Assembly (NCBI GenBank): GCA_964035545.1
Contig: OZ037768.1
Span: 11,674,741 to 11,738,740, forward strand
Length of the DNA stretch: 64,000 nucleotides
Source of the DNA: Bugula neritina
Lineage: Eukaryota > Bryozoa > Gymnolaemata > Cheilostomatida > Bugulidae
Direction of reading: 5' to 3'
Part shown: positions 50,595 to 61,094 of the stretch, in pieces
How the letters are laid out: every line of letters starts with the position of its first letter
Numbering within the stretch: position 1 is the stretch's first letter
Notes under the pieces: model-generated
Databases searched by the model: none
What the model saw: only the letters and a program-made list of their open reading frames with translations
What the model was told of the DNA's origin: nothing
Program-made: the position numbers and the translations under genes

Positions 50595-51655
50595 GATTAC
50601 ATTTTTATACTATAAAGTTTCAATAATATGGACTGTAGTTACATGCTAGGTTGAATTGTTATTTCATGCTGCTATCTACAATTTATGATATACATTGCTA
50701 GTGCCTTTACATACATACTTATTATACTACATACATTTTGTTTGCGTTAATATCATTATGCCTTATGTTGTATCATTATTATTTTAGTTTTTACAGTCAG
50801 TATTTGATCAACATTGGTGATTCAAATAAACTCTGATCACGGCTAAAACCCTCCCTATTCCTAGTCAGGCTGTATAAGCTAGAGTGTCACTCTAAAGCAA
50901 GAATCATAGCAAAGAGTGTCATTCTATAGAGGGAGATCTCTGCCTGATTACATCACATTACGTAGAGGTAGGTTAAGTAAAGGGCAAAATTAGAAACTTA
51001 CCATAAGAAGTCGTTTTCTTAAACCGAATTAGTGAACTTAGGCTATCTCAATTTTTCCACTGATCGTAATGCTCTAAATGTACATGTGAGTATTTGTCTG
51101 TATATATATGTATATACAACAATATTTTTAAAATTAGTATTCACACAAATGTATATTATTTCAAGTTTTTGCATAATGTTTTTTTACTCTAAATGAACTT
51201 CACACCCAAATTTAGTATGAGTTAAAAATACTTAAGCTACCTATCTCAATTATTTTACTGTTGCGCAGCAATATTGCTATATTTTGCTTTCAATCTTAGA
51301 ATTAGGACATGTACATTAAAAGTTTTTACTTGATATTTCAATTGTGCAATTCATTCAATATACTTTTAAAGTTATATATAATTTGCTGGATGTACATCTA
51401 TATTTTTTTATAAGACAAGTTGTTGTATTTCTAGTATAATTAATTGAAATGCATCTGACAAATGTATAGTTGTAGTTGAAGTTTAAAAAAAAATTTGTGA
51501 TCTAATGAAAAAGTTTGTAGTGGTAATAGTTTTCTTTGCCACATATATAAATAGTTCTACAGTATAATCATACGTTACATAACTACTTTCAAAAAGACAC
51601 TTCAACATATTTCTAACTATATGAGTATCATTTTATAGATACTACAAACATTGAC

Positions 51656-54136
51656 ATGCCTCAGTTTACCCTGATAGCTGGAATAATGCCATTGTTTGCT
51701 TATGCATACTTTGCTGTCCCAGAGGGAACTCCTTTCAGATGGAAGAAAATTACCAGTTACATTAAAGACCATTTGGCCAAGATTCAAAGCTATGGAGAGC
51801 TTACAAAAATAACTGTGAGTGTTTCTGTTGATTTAGAAACTAGCTTACGACAATATAATTGATTCACTAGAAATTTAATAATTTTGTATTTGAAGTTTTT
51901 CTAAATATTTTTTGAGAGATGTAATGAAAAAAAAGAAATGTTGTAAATTAACTGAATATCATACACCGTTGTTAGTAAAATATCATCGCACAACAGTAAA
52001 TACGATAACTTTGGTTAAATGCTTAGTTTAAAGTAATGAGATATTGGCAGAAACTCTAGGTAATCGCATGGCTTCCTGTAGAAAGCTAGTCACATATGGA
52101 AATTTTTGAAAACACCCTTTTAATGTTTATGAATTGGATAAGAGGCAATGTGTATTACAAAATAAAATGTTTTAAATTTAAAATTAGGTTGGAGCTGGAA
52201 AGCATAAAGAGAGTAACTATGAGTGCAGCAGTTTTTACAAAGAAGTGTTCCGGATCATTGGGGAAGATAATTTGATGGTGTACAACCTTCCTTTAAAATC
52301 TCATATGGTGTTTTTACCAAAAAAGAAGCTATGTTGTGACCAGGTCGGTTAATATTTAAATCATTAAAAGTATTTCATTAGTGTATATGCGTATCTGGTA
52401 TTATATATTATGAATAGCTAGCAGAGTTGGGGTAGTTGTAATTGGTTGTAATTAATTACATTTACTAAAGTAATTGAATGTAATTTGTAATTGATGTATA
52501 AGAATTTGATTGTAATTGTAATTAATAAAGAATTGCTAATGTTTTTGAATTTAATGTCATATTTATCAACCTATTTTTTACTGTTAAGAACAAAGAAGGT
52601 TTTCAGTTGTCAAAATTGCCCCAGAAATGAGATTAAATAACATTTAGTACTCTTTTGTTAGGACAAATAATCTTGTAATTGTAATTAATTACATTACCAT
52701 GTAATTGACTCCAACCTTGATAGCTAGAGTAGTAAAAAACCTTTGTACCAGTGTATGTTATCAACTTTTCACTAATGTAGATTATGAAGATAGACAAAGA
52801 TCGGCCATCGGAAGTTGTAGTGTATACACGAGATGGTATGTCAACAGCACAAGTGTATCACACTACGTGCAGCAAATGTAAGACTGCATATTTTCCAACT
52901 TATGAAGAAACCAACACCAGCAGAACATTCTACACAACATCAAAGGACGATAAAATTATGATGACAAGCCGGTCAACAGCCTTTACATTGGATTACCTTA
53001 AAGAAGTGCTAGTTGATATTCAACTAGGTCGCAGCTTTGGGGAGCTCTGTGAGCGATACAGTAAGCTGTATGGCTCAGATGAGTACAGAGGAGAAGTTTT
53101 TAAAACCAGACTAGAAGATGTTTATTTTATAGCCCAGCTATTAAAATACTTCAATAACAATGTCAGCTTCTCAAAAGATAATATAGCTAACCGGCTTGCC
53201 ATAGATGACGTGTGTGATGAAGCAGCTGAAATAATATTCGCACAGAACAGTAAATGGGCTGCTCACAATTGTAAAATAAAAGGTTGCTCAGAGGGATTTG
53301 TTATGTGTGATGGCAATGAAAAAATAAACAGAAGAATTTGTGCTGCTCCTAAACAACATTTTAAGTTAGGGAAGGGAATGCCCAACACTATAGGTTGCTG
53401 CCCAAACACACCAACTTTAGGAGGAAAAAACAAATCCTCGTCGGTATATTGCAAAGATCATCAATTTTTAGATTCAGACATTGTTGACAAACACATCATA
53501 GTGACAATTAATGTGCCAGATCAAGCTGTATCATCTAGGATTGTTGATGTGAGTAAAGATGTGGTAAAGATGCAAGAAGAAGATGAAAATATTGGCTGCA
53601 AAAAAACAAAGAATATAACTAGATTTCATCAAAAAACAGCTGGGATTATGGCCATTGTCAAGCCCTGTGGGATAATCATAGATCATCGGGAGATGTACAC
53701 TTGTGAATCGGCAAGCCAACTCTTTGTCCAGTTGTTGAAGTTAATAGATGATCATGGAGACAAGTTGAAATATGTGGGCTATGACAGGGCATGTGAATTT
53801 CAGCCATTTGTGGAGCGACTGCATAAGAACGGAAATGCTGGTGCTGCTGAGCTCAGCAAGTTGAAATATCTGGTAGACAGATTTCACATCAGAGGTCATA
53901 CAAAAGCAGAGTGTGACATTTCCCAAGCCTCATGCAAATACCATCCAGATTTGCCGATCTTCACGGAAATAAGTGCAGCAAACACAGAATGTGCAGAGCA
54001 AACATTCTCCTGGCTAAAGAAGTATAAGCATACCGTTAAATACATGACTGCGGCAAAATTTCGGTTTTTCCTATACTCAATAATAGAGGACCGGAATACA
54101 GAAATCCACCAACAGCAAAAAGGAAAATTTCTTTGA
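51656..54136 (+). CDS. KDZ-type transposase (copy 2)
   Basis: Duplicate of the gene at 44889-47369, exons 51656-51814, 52188-52343 and 52781-54136. The encoded exon 1 and exon 3 sequences are identical to copy 1, and no break is seen. It retains its own upstream 1.2 kb but not the divergent P-loop gene. Confidence 0.72.
52422..52719. mobile_element. hAT-type MITE in transposase intron 2 (copy 2)
   Basis: Copy of 45655-45952 with the same 8-bp ATAGCTAG flanks. Present because it predates the tandem duplication. Confidence 0.8.
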
Positions 54137-54324
54137 AATAACACTTATTTTTATTTCTATATAGTTTAAATTTTTTTACTTTACCATAATTTTACTTATT
54201 ATTATCTGAATTCCTTGTGAAAAAAACATAAATGTTAACAATTCTGACAGCTCAACATGTAAAATATATTTAAAACATTGTCTTAACATTTCCAACAAGC
54301 AAGTCAACATAATTGAAAATAGCT

Positions 54325-56195
54325 TTGTCTAACACTTTCAACAAATATCTGAAAGTGTTGATATATAAAAGCATTGAATTTCCAACAATCTAACAATCTA
54401 ACAAAATAATCAGATAGGGCTCTGTCTAACACTTTCAACAAATCTCCAACACTTTTTTATATATAAAAGCATTGAATTTTCAACAATCTAACAATCTAAC
54501 AGAATAATCAGATAGGGCTCTGTCTAACACTTTCAACAAATCTCCAACACTTTTTTATATATAAAAGCATTGAATTTTCAACAATCTAACAATCTAACAA
54601 AATAATCAGATAGGGCTCTGTCTAACACTTTCAACAAATCTCCAACACTTTTTTTATATATAAAGCATTGGATTTTCAACAATCTAACAATCTAACAAAA
54701 TAATCAGATAGGGCTCTGTCTAACACTTTCAACAAATCTCCAAAAGTGTAGATATATAAAAGCATTGAATTTCCAACAATCTAACAATCTAACAAAATAA
54801 TCAGATAGGGCTCTGTCTAACACTTTCAACAAATCTTCAACACTTTTTTATATATAAAAGCATTGGATTTTCAACAATCTAACAAAATAATCAAATAGGG
54901 CTCTGTCTAACACTTTCAACAAATCTCCAACACTTTTTTATATATAAAAGCATTGGATTTTCAACAATCTAACAATCTAACAAAATAATCAGATAGGGCT
55001 CTGTCTAACACTTTCAACAAATCTCCAACACTTTTTTATATATAAAAGCATTGGATTTTCAACAATCTAACAATCTAACAAAATAATCAGATAGGGCTCT
55101 GTCTAACACTTTCAACAAATCTTCAACACTTTTTTATATATAAAAGCATTGGATTTTCAACAATCTAACAATCTAACAAAATAATCAGATAGGGCTCTGT
55201 CTAACACTTTCAACAAATCTCCAAAAGTGTAGATATATAAAAGCATTGAATTTTCAACAATCTAACAAAATAATCAGATAGGGCTCTGTCTAACACTTTC
55301 AACAAATCTCCAACACTTTTTTATATATAAAAGCATTGAATTTTCAACAATCTAACAATCTAACAAAATAATCAGATAGGGCTCTGTCTAACACTTTCAA
55401 CAAATCTCCAACACTTTTTTTATATATAAAGCATTGGATTTTCAACAATCTAACAATCTAACAAAATAATCAGATAGGGCTCTGTCTAACACTTTCAACA
55501 AATCTCCAACACTTTTTTTATATATAAAGCATTGGATTTTCAACAATCTAACAATCTAACAAAATAATCAGATAGGGCTCTGTCTAACACTTTCAACAAA
55601 TCTTCAACACTTTTTTATATATAAAAGCATTGGATTTTCAACAATCTAACAATCTAACAAAATAATCAGATAGGGCTCTGTCTAACACTTTCAACAAATC
55701 TCCAACACTTTTTTATATATAAAAGCATTGAATTTTCAACAATCTAACAATCTAACAAAATAATCAGATAGGGCTCTGTCTAACACTTTCAACAAATCTC
55801 CAACACTTTTTTATATATAAAAGCATTGAATATTCAACAATCTAACAATCTAACAAAATAATCAGATAGGGCTCTGTCTAACACTTTCAACAAATCTCCA
55901 AAAGTGTAGATATATAAAAGCATTGAATTTTCAACAATCTAACAATCTAACAAAATAATCAAATAGAGCTCTGTCTAACACTTTCAACAAATCTCCAACA
56001 CTTTTTTATATATAAAAGCATTGGATTTTCAACAATCTAACAATCTAACAAAATAATCAGATAGGGCTCTGTCTAACACTTTCAACAAATCTCCAACACT
56101 TTTTTATATATAAAAGCATTGAATTTTCAACAATCTAACAATCTAACAAAATAATCAGATAGGGCTCTGTCTATCACTTTCAACAAATCTCCAAC
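54325..56195 (-). repeat. Right 98-bp tandem array, copy 2 (about 19 units)
   Basis: Unit-by-unit repeat of the array at 47558-49428, including the same variant and shortened units. Confidence 0.97.
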
Positions 56196-56366
56196 AATCT
56201 AACAAATATGATACACTAGTCAGCCCTTGTCTAACAGTTGTATCCATAGCTCTCTACAATTCCAAATATGTTGGTAGGACTCATCTAACACAAGTCAAAA
56301 GCTTTCAACAAAAATGCTATTCAGTGAGGAATTTTTAGTCAAAATCTCCATTTCTGCACCTAACTG

Positions 56367-56375
56367 TAAAAGATG
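56367..56375. repeat. Right target-site duplication of the giant transposon
   Basis: taaaagatg, identical to 33525-33533. It is absent after the first copy of the right end (49599), where BEL sequence follows directly. Confidence 0.75.
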
Positions 56376-57037
56376 CGAAGGTGGGTAGTAAAACCACATA
56401 ACAACTCGTGTACCTGGTAAGGATGCTACAAGCTAAGTGTTATAGTATGACATTATTCATCTCAGAAAATTACCAGTTTATGTGAACTACTCATGTAATT
56501 TCTATAATGCAATAAAGGAAACTATATTATCTTTCTCTGCTGGTGACTTTTTTAGTCTTGTTGATGTGTTATCACTATGTTTTATATTATGTACAACATG
56601 TGATTGGGGATTTCCTTTTATCTTTAGCCAATAACATGGAATGTTATTATCAGTTATTTATATAATTGTTCCAACTACATGGGTCAGGATAAGGTTACAA
56701 TAGGCATTAATGGTTAAGGAAAATTCAAGTTATTATCAGCTGACAAAGCACTAGTCATGGAACTATTCACTGGAAAGTTGAGCATGACTATTTGGGTTTT
56801 ACAATACTGTTTATCATTTGTTTTTAGAACATGCGCCTTCCAAAGGGATATAAAGCTGGCTGCTGGACAAAGTGTTTTCCAAATAGCAGTTCGTAGCTTC
56901 AGGATAAGTTTTGTTTTTATTGCAGATGAAAGTTTAGAGCAGAAGTTCGTCAACTGGAAAGCTATATAAAATATTACACTTACAGATTGCTAGAGTGAAT
57001 AGATCAACATATTGTATAGTATTACATCTTGGTTATC
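56376..57037. other. Host DNA between transposon and GTPase gene
   Basis: AT-rich; no coding sequence recognised. Probably the GTPase promoter and 5' UTR. Confidence 0.5.
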
Positions 57038-60000
57038 ATGAATGGACTTGACAAAGATACATCCTTCACTCAACAGCGAAGGTTTTCTAGCATCTCTACA
57101 TTTCCAACTGATTCAGAGGATGCATCAGTACTGAAGATTATAACGCTAGGGAATGTCGGCGTGGGCAAGTCAACGCTGCTGGCAAGTTATGTCAGAGAAA
57201 CTTGCCAATTAGACCTCTCGCACCAGAGTCTAGTGAGAGACAAAATAGTAGAGCGTGACGGATCCTTGTTGCAATTGGGATTGTGGGACACTGCAGGTAG
57301 GCTTCATTAAAGCAACATGTTTTGCTAGTAACTCCCTTTTTTGTAAAACTTAATGAGCATTAGACTCCCACCCTATGTATAGAATTGAGCTAGAGATTTA
57401 GTTTGTTGTTATAAAAACTGGGTTCTATAATTTATATATTTACACAAATCTTCCTGGTAGGGTCCTAAATATTTAGCTTGGTCATTCAGTTCAACACATG
57501 TATATAACATATATCAACATAAAAGTTGTTGAACAACTTTTATGGGTTGATCCAAAGTTACTAGGATAACAAGGTTTAGGTCTATCTGAATATATGATGA
57601 AGGTTATTCCATTGAATACTGTATTATTATATTTAACATACAACAAGGAAGTGTAGAATCCCCTTAGTATATAGCTGAATTAGGTCATCAACACCCACTA
57701 ACTCCACCAGGCCACACCATTGCTTGTCAGCAAACATCCCACCTCCACTTTTTGTCATGTCTGTGGGTCAGTATAATTATTCCTTAGGAAAGTAACTGCT
57801 GTTCAGCTGCTACCAGCTATGACAGAGAAGAAAGTACTTTGTGTTGTGCAGGACATGGTGGGTGATCGGAGCTGCTAAGCTGGCAGCAGGGTATCTGAGG
57901 AGAACGTCTATGACATTTTTTGTGTAAATATGTAACTAGAAAAAGGAACCCTGTAATGAAGTGAGGATTCCCTTGGGGTCAGGACCCATAGACTGGAATA
58001 ATTGATGTTATAGTGCAGAGGTGTTCAACCTTTTTAGACCGAGAGCCACTAAAAAGAATATTCTGGTGGCGAGGGCTAGGGGCTACAGTATCAGTATTTT
58101 TCAAACTGCTTTATTCCAAAACTTTGTGAATCATTGCGCAATTAAGTCCCAATAGTTACTGCAGGCTGCATGTTTTGTAGAACGCGTAGAAATAAGACAT
58201 TTAAAAGGTGGTTTGTCACTCTAATCCATATATATACGTGTGAAAACTAATTTTAGCTTTATGCCTTCGAGGGCCACATAGATGTAGGCTGGGGGCCACA
58301 TCCGGCCCTTGCATGGGGCTGCTTGTTGGACAGCCCTGTTATAGTGTATAGGGCCTATAGAGCCTGGTGATGATAAGCAAATTTGGTTATTCCATATAAT
58401 TGGTTTATAATGTTCCATTGTTTAAATGCTAATATCTCTTTATCTCAAGGTTATGCAACTGTAGACAGATATGCAGCTTAAATTATTAGTGTTAGTTGTC
58501 AGCTCTAGTGTTTTAGTCTGAGAATTTGATGAGGAACTAAAAAGATATAGTTACAGCCATGCAATGAATATACCATATAGGCAATGCAATATGATACGAA
58601 AAGACAATTAATTGCTAATTTCAGCGGTATATATTATAAACATGTCATATATTTAACATGCATAACATACAATGCCATGGTATTTTACACATGGAATTAA
58701 GTATGTTAGTATGAATATGTAACTGCTGATATAACAAATTTGCATTGGAGCAGTCTGTAACCATTCTAGTTTGTGTGAGTAAAATTTAGATTAATGATTT
58801 TGGCAGGGCAAGAAAGATATGATAGCATCACATCAAATTACTACAGAGACGCACAGGGATGCCTCCTCTGCTTTGATATAACAGATGAAAAGTCATATGC
58901 AGACCTAATAAACTGGTAAAAATAGTTTTATTCATCTAAACTCTAAAGCAATATTTCATACATATTTTTGACTTGTTGTATAGGAGTTGTACTCCCATTG
59001 ATGTTATGTAGATGAGACAACTTCTACTCAATAATTATGACTCTTATTAGATATGATATTTTTATTCGACATTCATCTAGCACTTAGCTGTGGAAATATT
59101 ATTGCGAGATAATTTTTTAACTGATATGTTAACATGCACAATGAATGTTCGGTTTTGGTTGAAGCAACCTGGGGAATGTGCTAATTTTCATTTCAAGAAC
59201 GCCCTACTTTGAGAATTCCTAATATTATTATGATGATCACAGCTATGGTTCTCTCTATATAACCTAGTCAAAATAGTATAGCTATTCATCAGAGTGTTTA
59301 AGGATTTCTACACAAATCCATTTCTTAGCTGACAAGATCAAAACTAATGTAGAACTTTGATTTCAAACTCAAGAAATACTTGAATTGAGTCGTACCCATT
59401 GTAAGTTGAGTACTGAATGATGATCACACATTTCATTAGATATGCAATAGTAGTTGTGAACACTTCAAGTTTTGATGGAAGCATGCATAGTATAGCAGCA
59501 TAACCAATTTTTATTGCGCTATAAAGTACAATTATCTGTTTGCAGTCTAGTAAAATAGCTGATAGTGCAATGTGTCGATATTAAGCATCGGATATCAATC
59601 GATGCACAATTTTTTCTACATAATTATATATATTACACTAATTAAAATTGCAAAAAGTACAGAAATTTTAATTAAAAATTGTAGGCATGATAGACTTTTA
59701 ATAAACTAGGCATTATAGATGCATTTTGATGTGTATTGCAGAAAACGAATCTGGTTTATTATTGCTGCTTACATTCTTTTAGGCACAACAAATTGAAGTA
59801 TCTCTGTGACCCTCTGCCACCCACATTACTTGTGGGAACTAAGGCAGACCTACGACACTCTACAGAGTATACCGATACAGTAACAAGTACTACAGACTGC
59901 CTACTAGCTGGTAGAAATCTCGGACTCAATTACAAAGAAGTGAGTTGCCACCAGCAAGATACTATAGACGATACATTCACCACTCTCATTGATCTAATAC

Positions 60001-60116
60001 TGGAAGAAAGGAGAAAAATGGCTCTGCAGGACAATAATAACAATGATCTCTCTCTGTCGATAACTATTAATAGACCTGTTCCAGTAAAAAAAAGTTTCTG
60101 TAGAAATCTTTGCTAA
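57038..60116 (+). CDS. Divergent Rab-like small GTPase
   Basis: Ras-superfamily GTPase, closest in style to Rabs. Three exons 57038-57296, 58807-58915 and 59783-60116 (TAA) give 233 aa with phases closing. Motifs: P-loop GNVGVGKST (38-46), WDTAGQERY (83-91) followed by the Rab-like NYYRDAQG, and G4 GTKADLR (141-147). The usual Rab NKxD is TKAD here, as in Rho proteins. The G5 position reads EVSC. A roughly 30-residue N-terminal extension precedes the G domain. The C-terminus is basic and ends SFCRNLC, which has two cysteines but is neither a standard CC/CXC nor a CAAX box. It could be prenylated or palmitoylated there. Subfamily not assigned. Intron 1 contains a hAT MITE. Confidence 0.85.
58016..58338. 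mobile_element. hAT-type MITE in GTPase intron 1
   Basis: 323 bp flanked by identical 8-bp TTATAGTG (58008-58015 and 58339-58346). The ends are inverted repeats starting CAGAGGTGTTCAAC and, inward from the right, CAGGGCTGTCCAAC. The 8-bp duplication and CAG ends are diagnostic of the hAT superfamily. GC-richer than its surroundings, no coding capacity. Confidence 0.9.
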
Positions 60117-61094
60117 TTCACATGTAGTTTAAAACTTTACTTATAATAGTGTATGCATAAATCATACGCCATTATAAGTAAACTCAGCCACAAGGCTGGA
60201 TATGATACAACTTGCACAGCTATACTATACTACAGTGTCTACTTAGTTTATGAATAGCAGCTGATTTTTGTGTCCTTTATAATGGCTTTATATAATATTT
60301 AGATTATTAATATTTAGATACCATATCAAGTTTTTTAGTTGTATATAAGAGAGTTTAAATGTTACACACAACTAGCAGTTGGATGGTTTCTCAAAAATTG
60401 ATTGTAACACAATATTCATATCTGTTGGTAGAAATGCTTTTCTAATGTTATATAATTTTGATACTCTACTGTACAGTTTGACATTGAAACTATGTGTATA
60501 TATGCTTTTATATTTCACTAGTATTATTATTGAACTATATTTATTATTTGTGTTGACGCTTGAACATAGCTCATTGAAAATAGCTATTATAATTTCAAAG
60601 TAAATAAAATATTAGCAAACCAGTATGACATTATGTGATAACAGAGAAATATTTTAACACAGTTTTGGTGTCTTATTTTTCATATTAGTGTATAGCAATA
60701 CAATTTTCATATGTAGATTATAAAGTATTTATACTTAATCAAAATATGAAATAAAGTAACATAGCACATATGCATTATGACTAAAATCTTACTTTGTACC
60801 GAAAATATATATAAATGGCATAATGATATGCTGTGATATATTGAGTATTAAAACAAACATGGATAAAACAACTCCTAGCGTGTTGATTGTAGCAAGGACA
60901 TAAAATGTTCATCAGTTACAGTTTTTTTATATTATAAATCAAATGACGGCATAAAAACCATAAAATATTCAACTACACTCCACCATACAAACAGTACCTT
61001 ACTAGTGGTAAAAGTTTATGCAAACCTAAAGAGTTATATGACCAGCTGGATCCTGGTTCATTGCTTGTGGCTCAGTTCTTCACTTAACGTCACT
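60117..61094. other. Convergent 3' flank of GTPase and MZT2
   Basis: No gene recognised. A 20-bp stem with 7-base loop (60136-60155 / 60163-60182, two mismatches) lies just past the GTPase stop. AATAAA at 60603-60608 is a plausible polyadenylation signal. Confidence 0.5.
60136..60182. repeat. Inverted repeat in GTPase 3' UTR
   Basis: Arms TTTACTTATAATAGTGTATG and CATACGCCATTATAAGTAAA pair at 18 of 20 positions around a 7-base loop. Probably transcribed as a 3' UTR stem-loop; it may be a tiny fold-back insertion. Confidence 0.5.

Larger units (their letters stand above)
33534..56366. mobile_element. Giant KDZ-type DNA transposon with inverted terminal repeat arrays
   Basis: The ends are short inverted repeats: TAGGTGCAGTAATGGAGAT from 33537 on the left, and TAGGTGCAGAAATGGAGAT reading inward from 56363 on the right. 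The nine bases taaaagatg occur immediately outside both, at 33525-33533 and 56367-56375, and are best read as a target-site duplication. Inside the ends lie oppositely oriented arrays of a 98-bp repeat. The body has two divergent multi-exon genes, a DUF3987-like P-loop protein on the left (minus) and a KDZ-type transposase on the right (plus), plus a nested BEL/Pao fragment and a MITE. The right 6.77 kb is tandemly duplicated; without it the element is about 16.1 kb. The terminal alignment has a one-base offset on the right, so the exact end is uncertain by a base or two. Confidence 0.8.
49601..56367. repeat. Direct tandem duplication, unit 2 (6,767 bp)
   Basis: Second copy of 42836-49600, offset 6,765 bp before the AT run and 6,767 bp after it. 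It contains a BEL pol piece (49601-50040), a BEL LTR (50041-50425), the transposase, the MITE, the right array and the right end. Only a base or two of shared sequence exists at the joint. Confidence 0.95.

Noticed and set aside
53263-54144. Minus-strand open frames opposite the transposase (also at 46496-47377)
   Set aside because: They mirror the plus-strand transposase exon and carry no family features.
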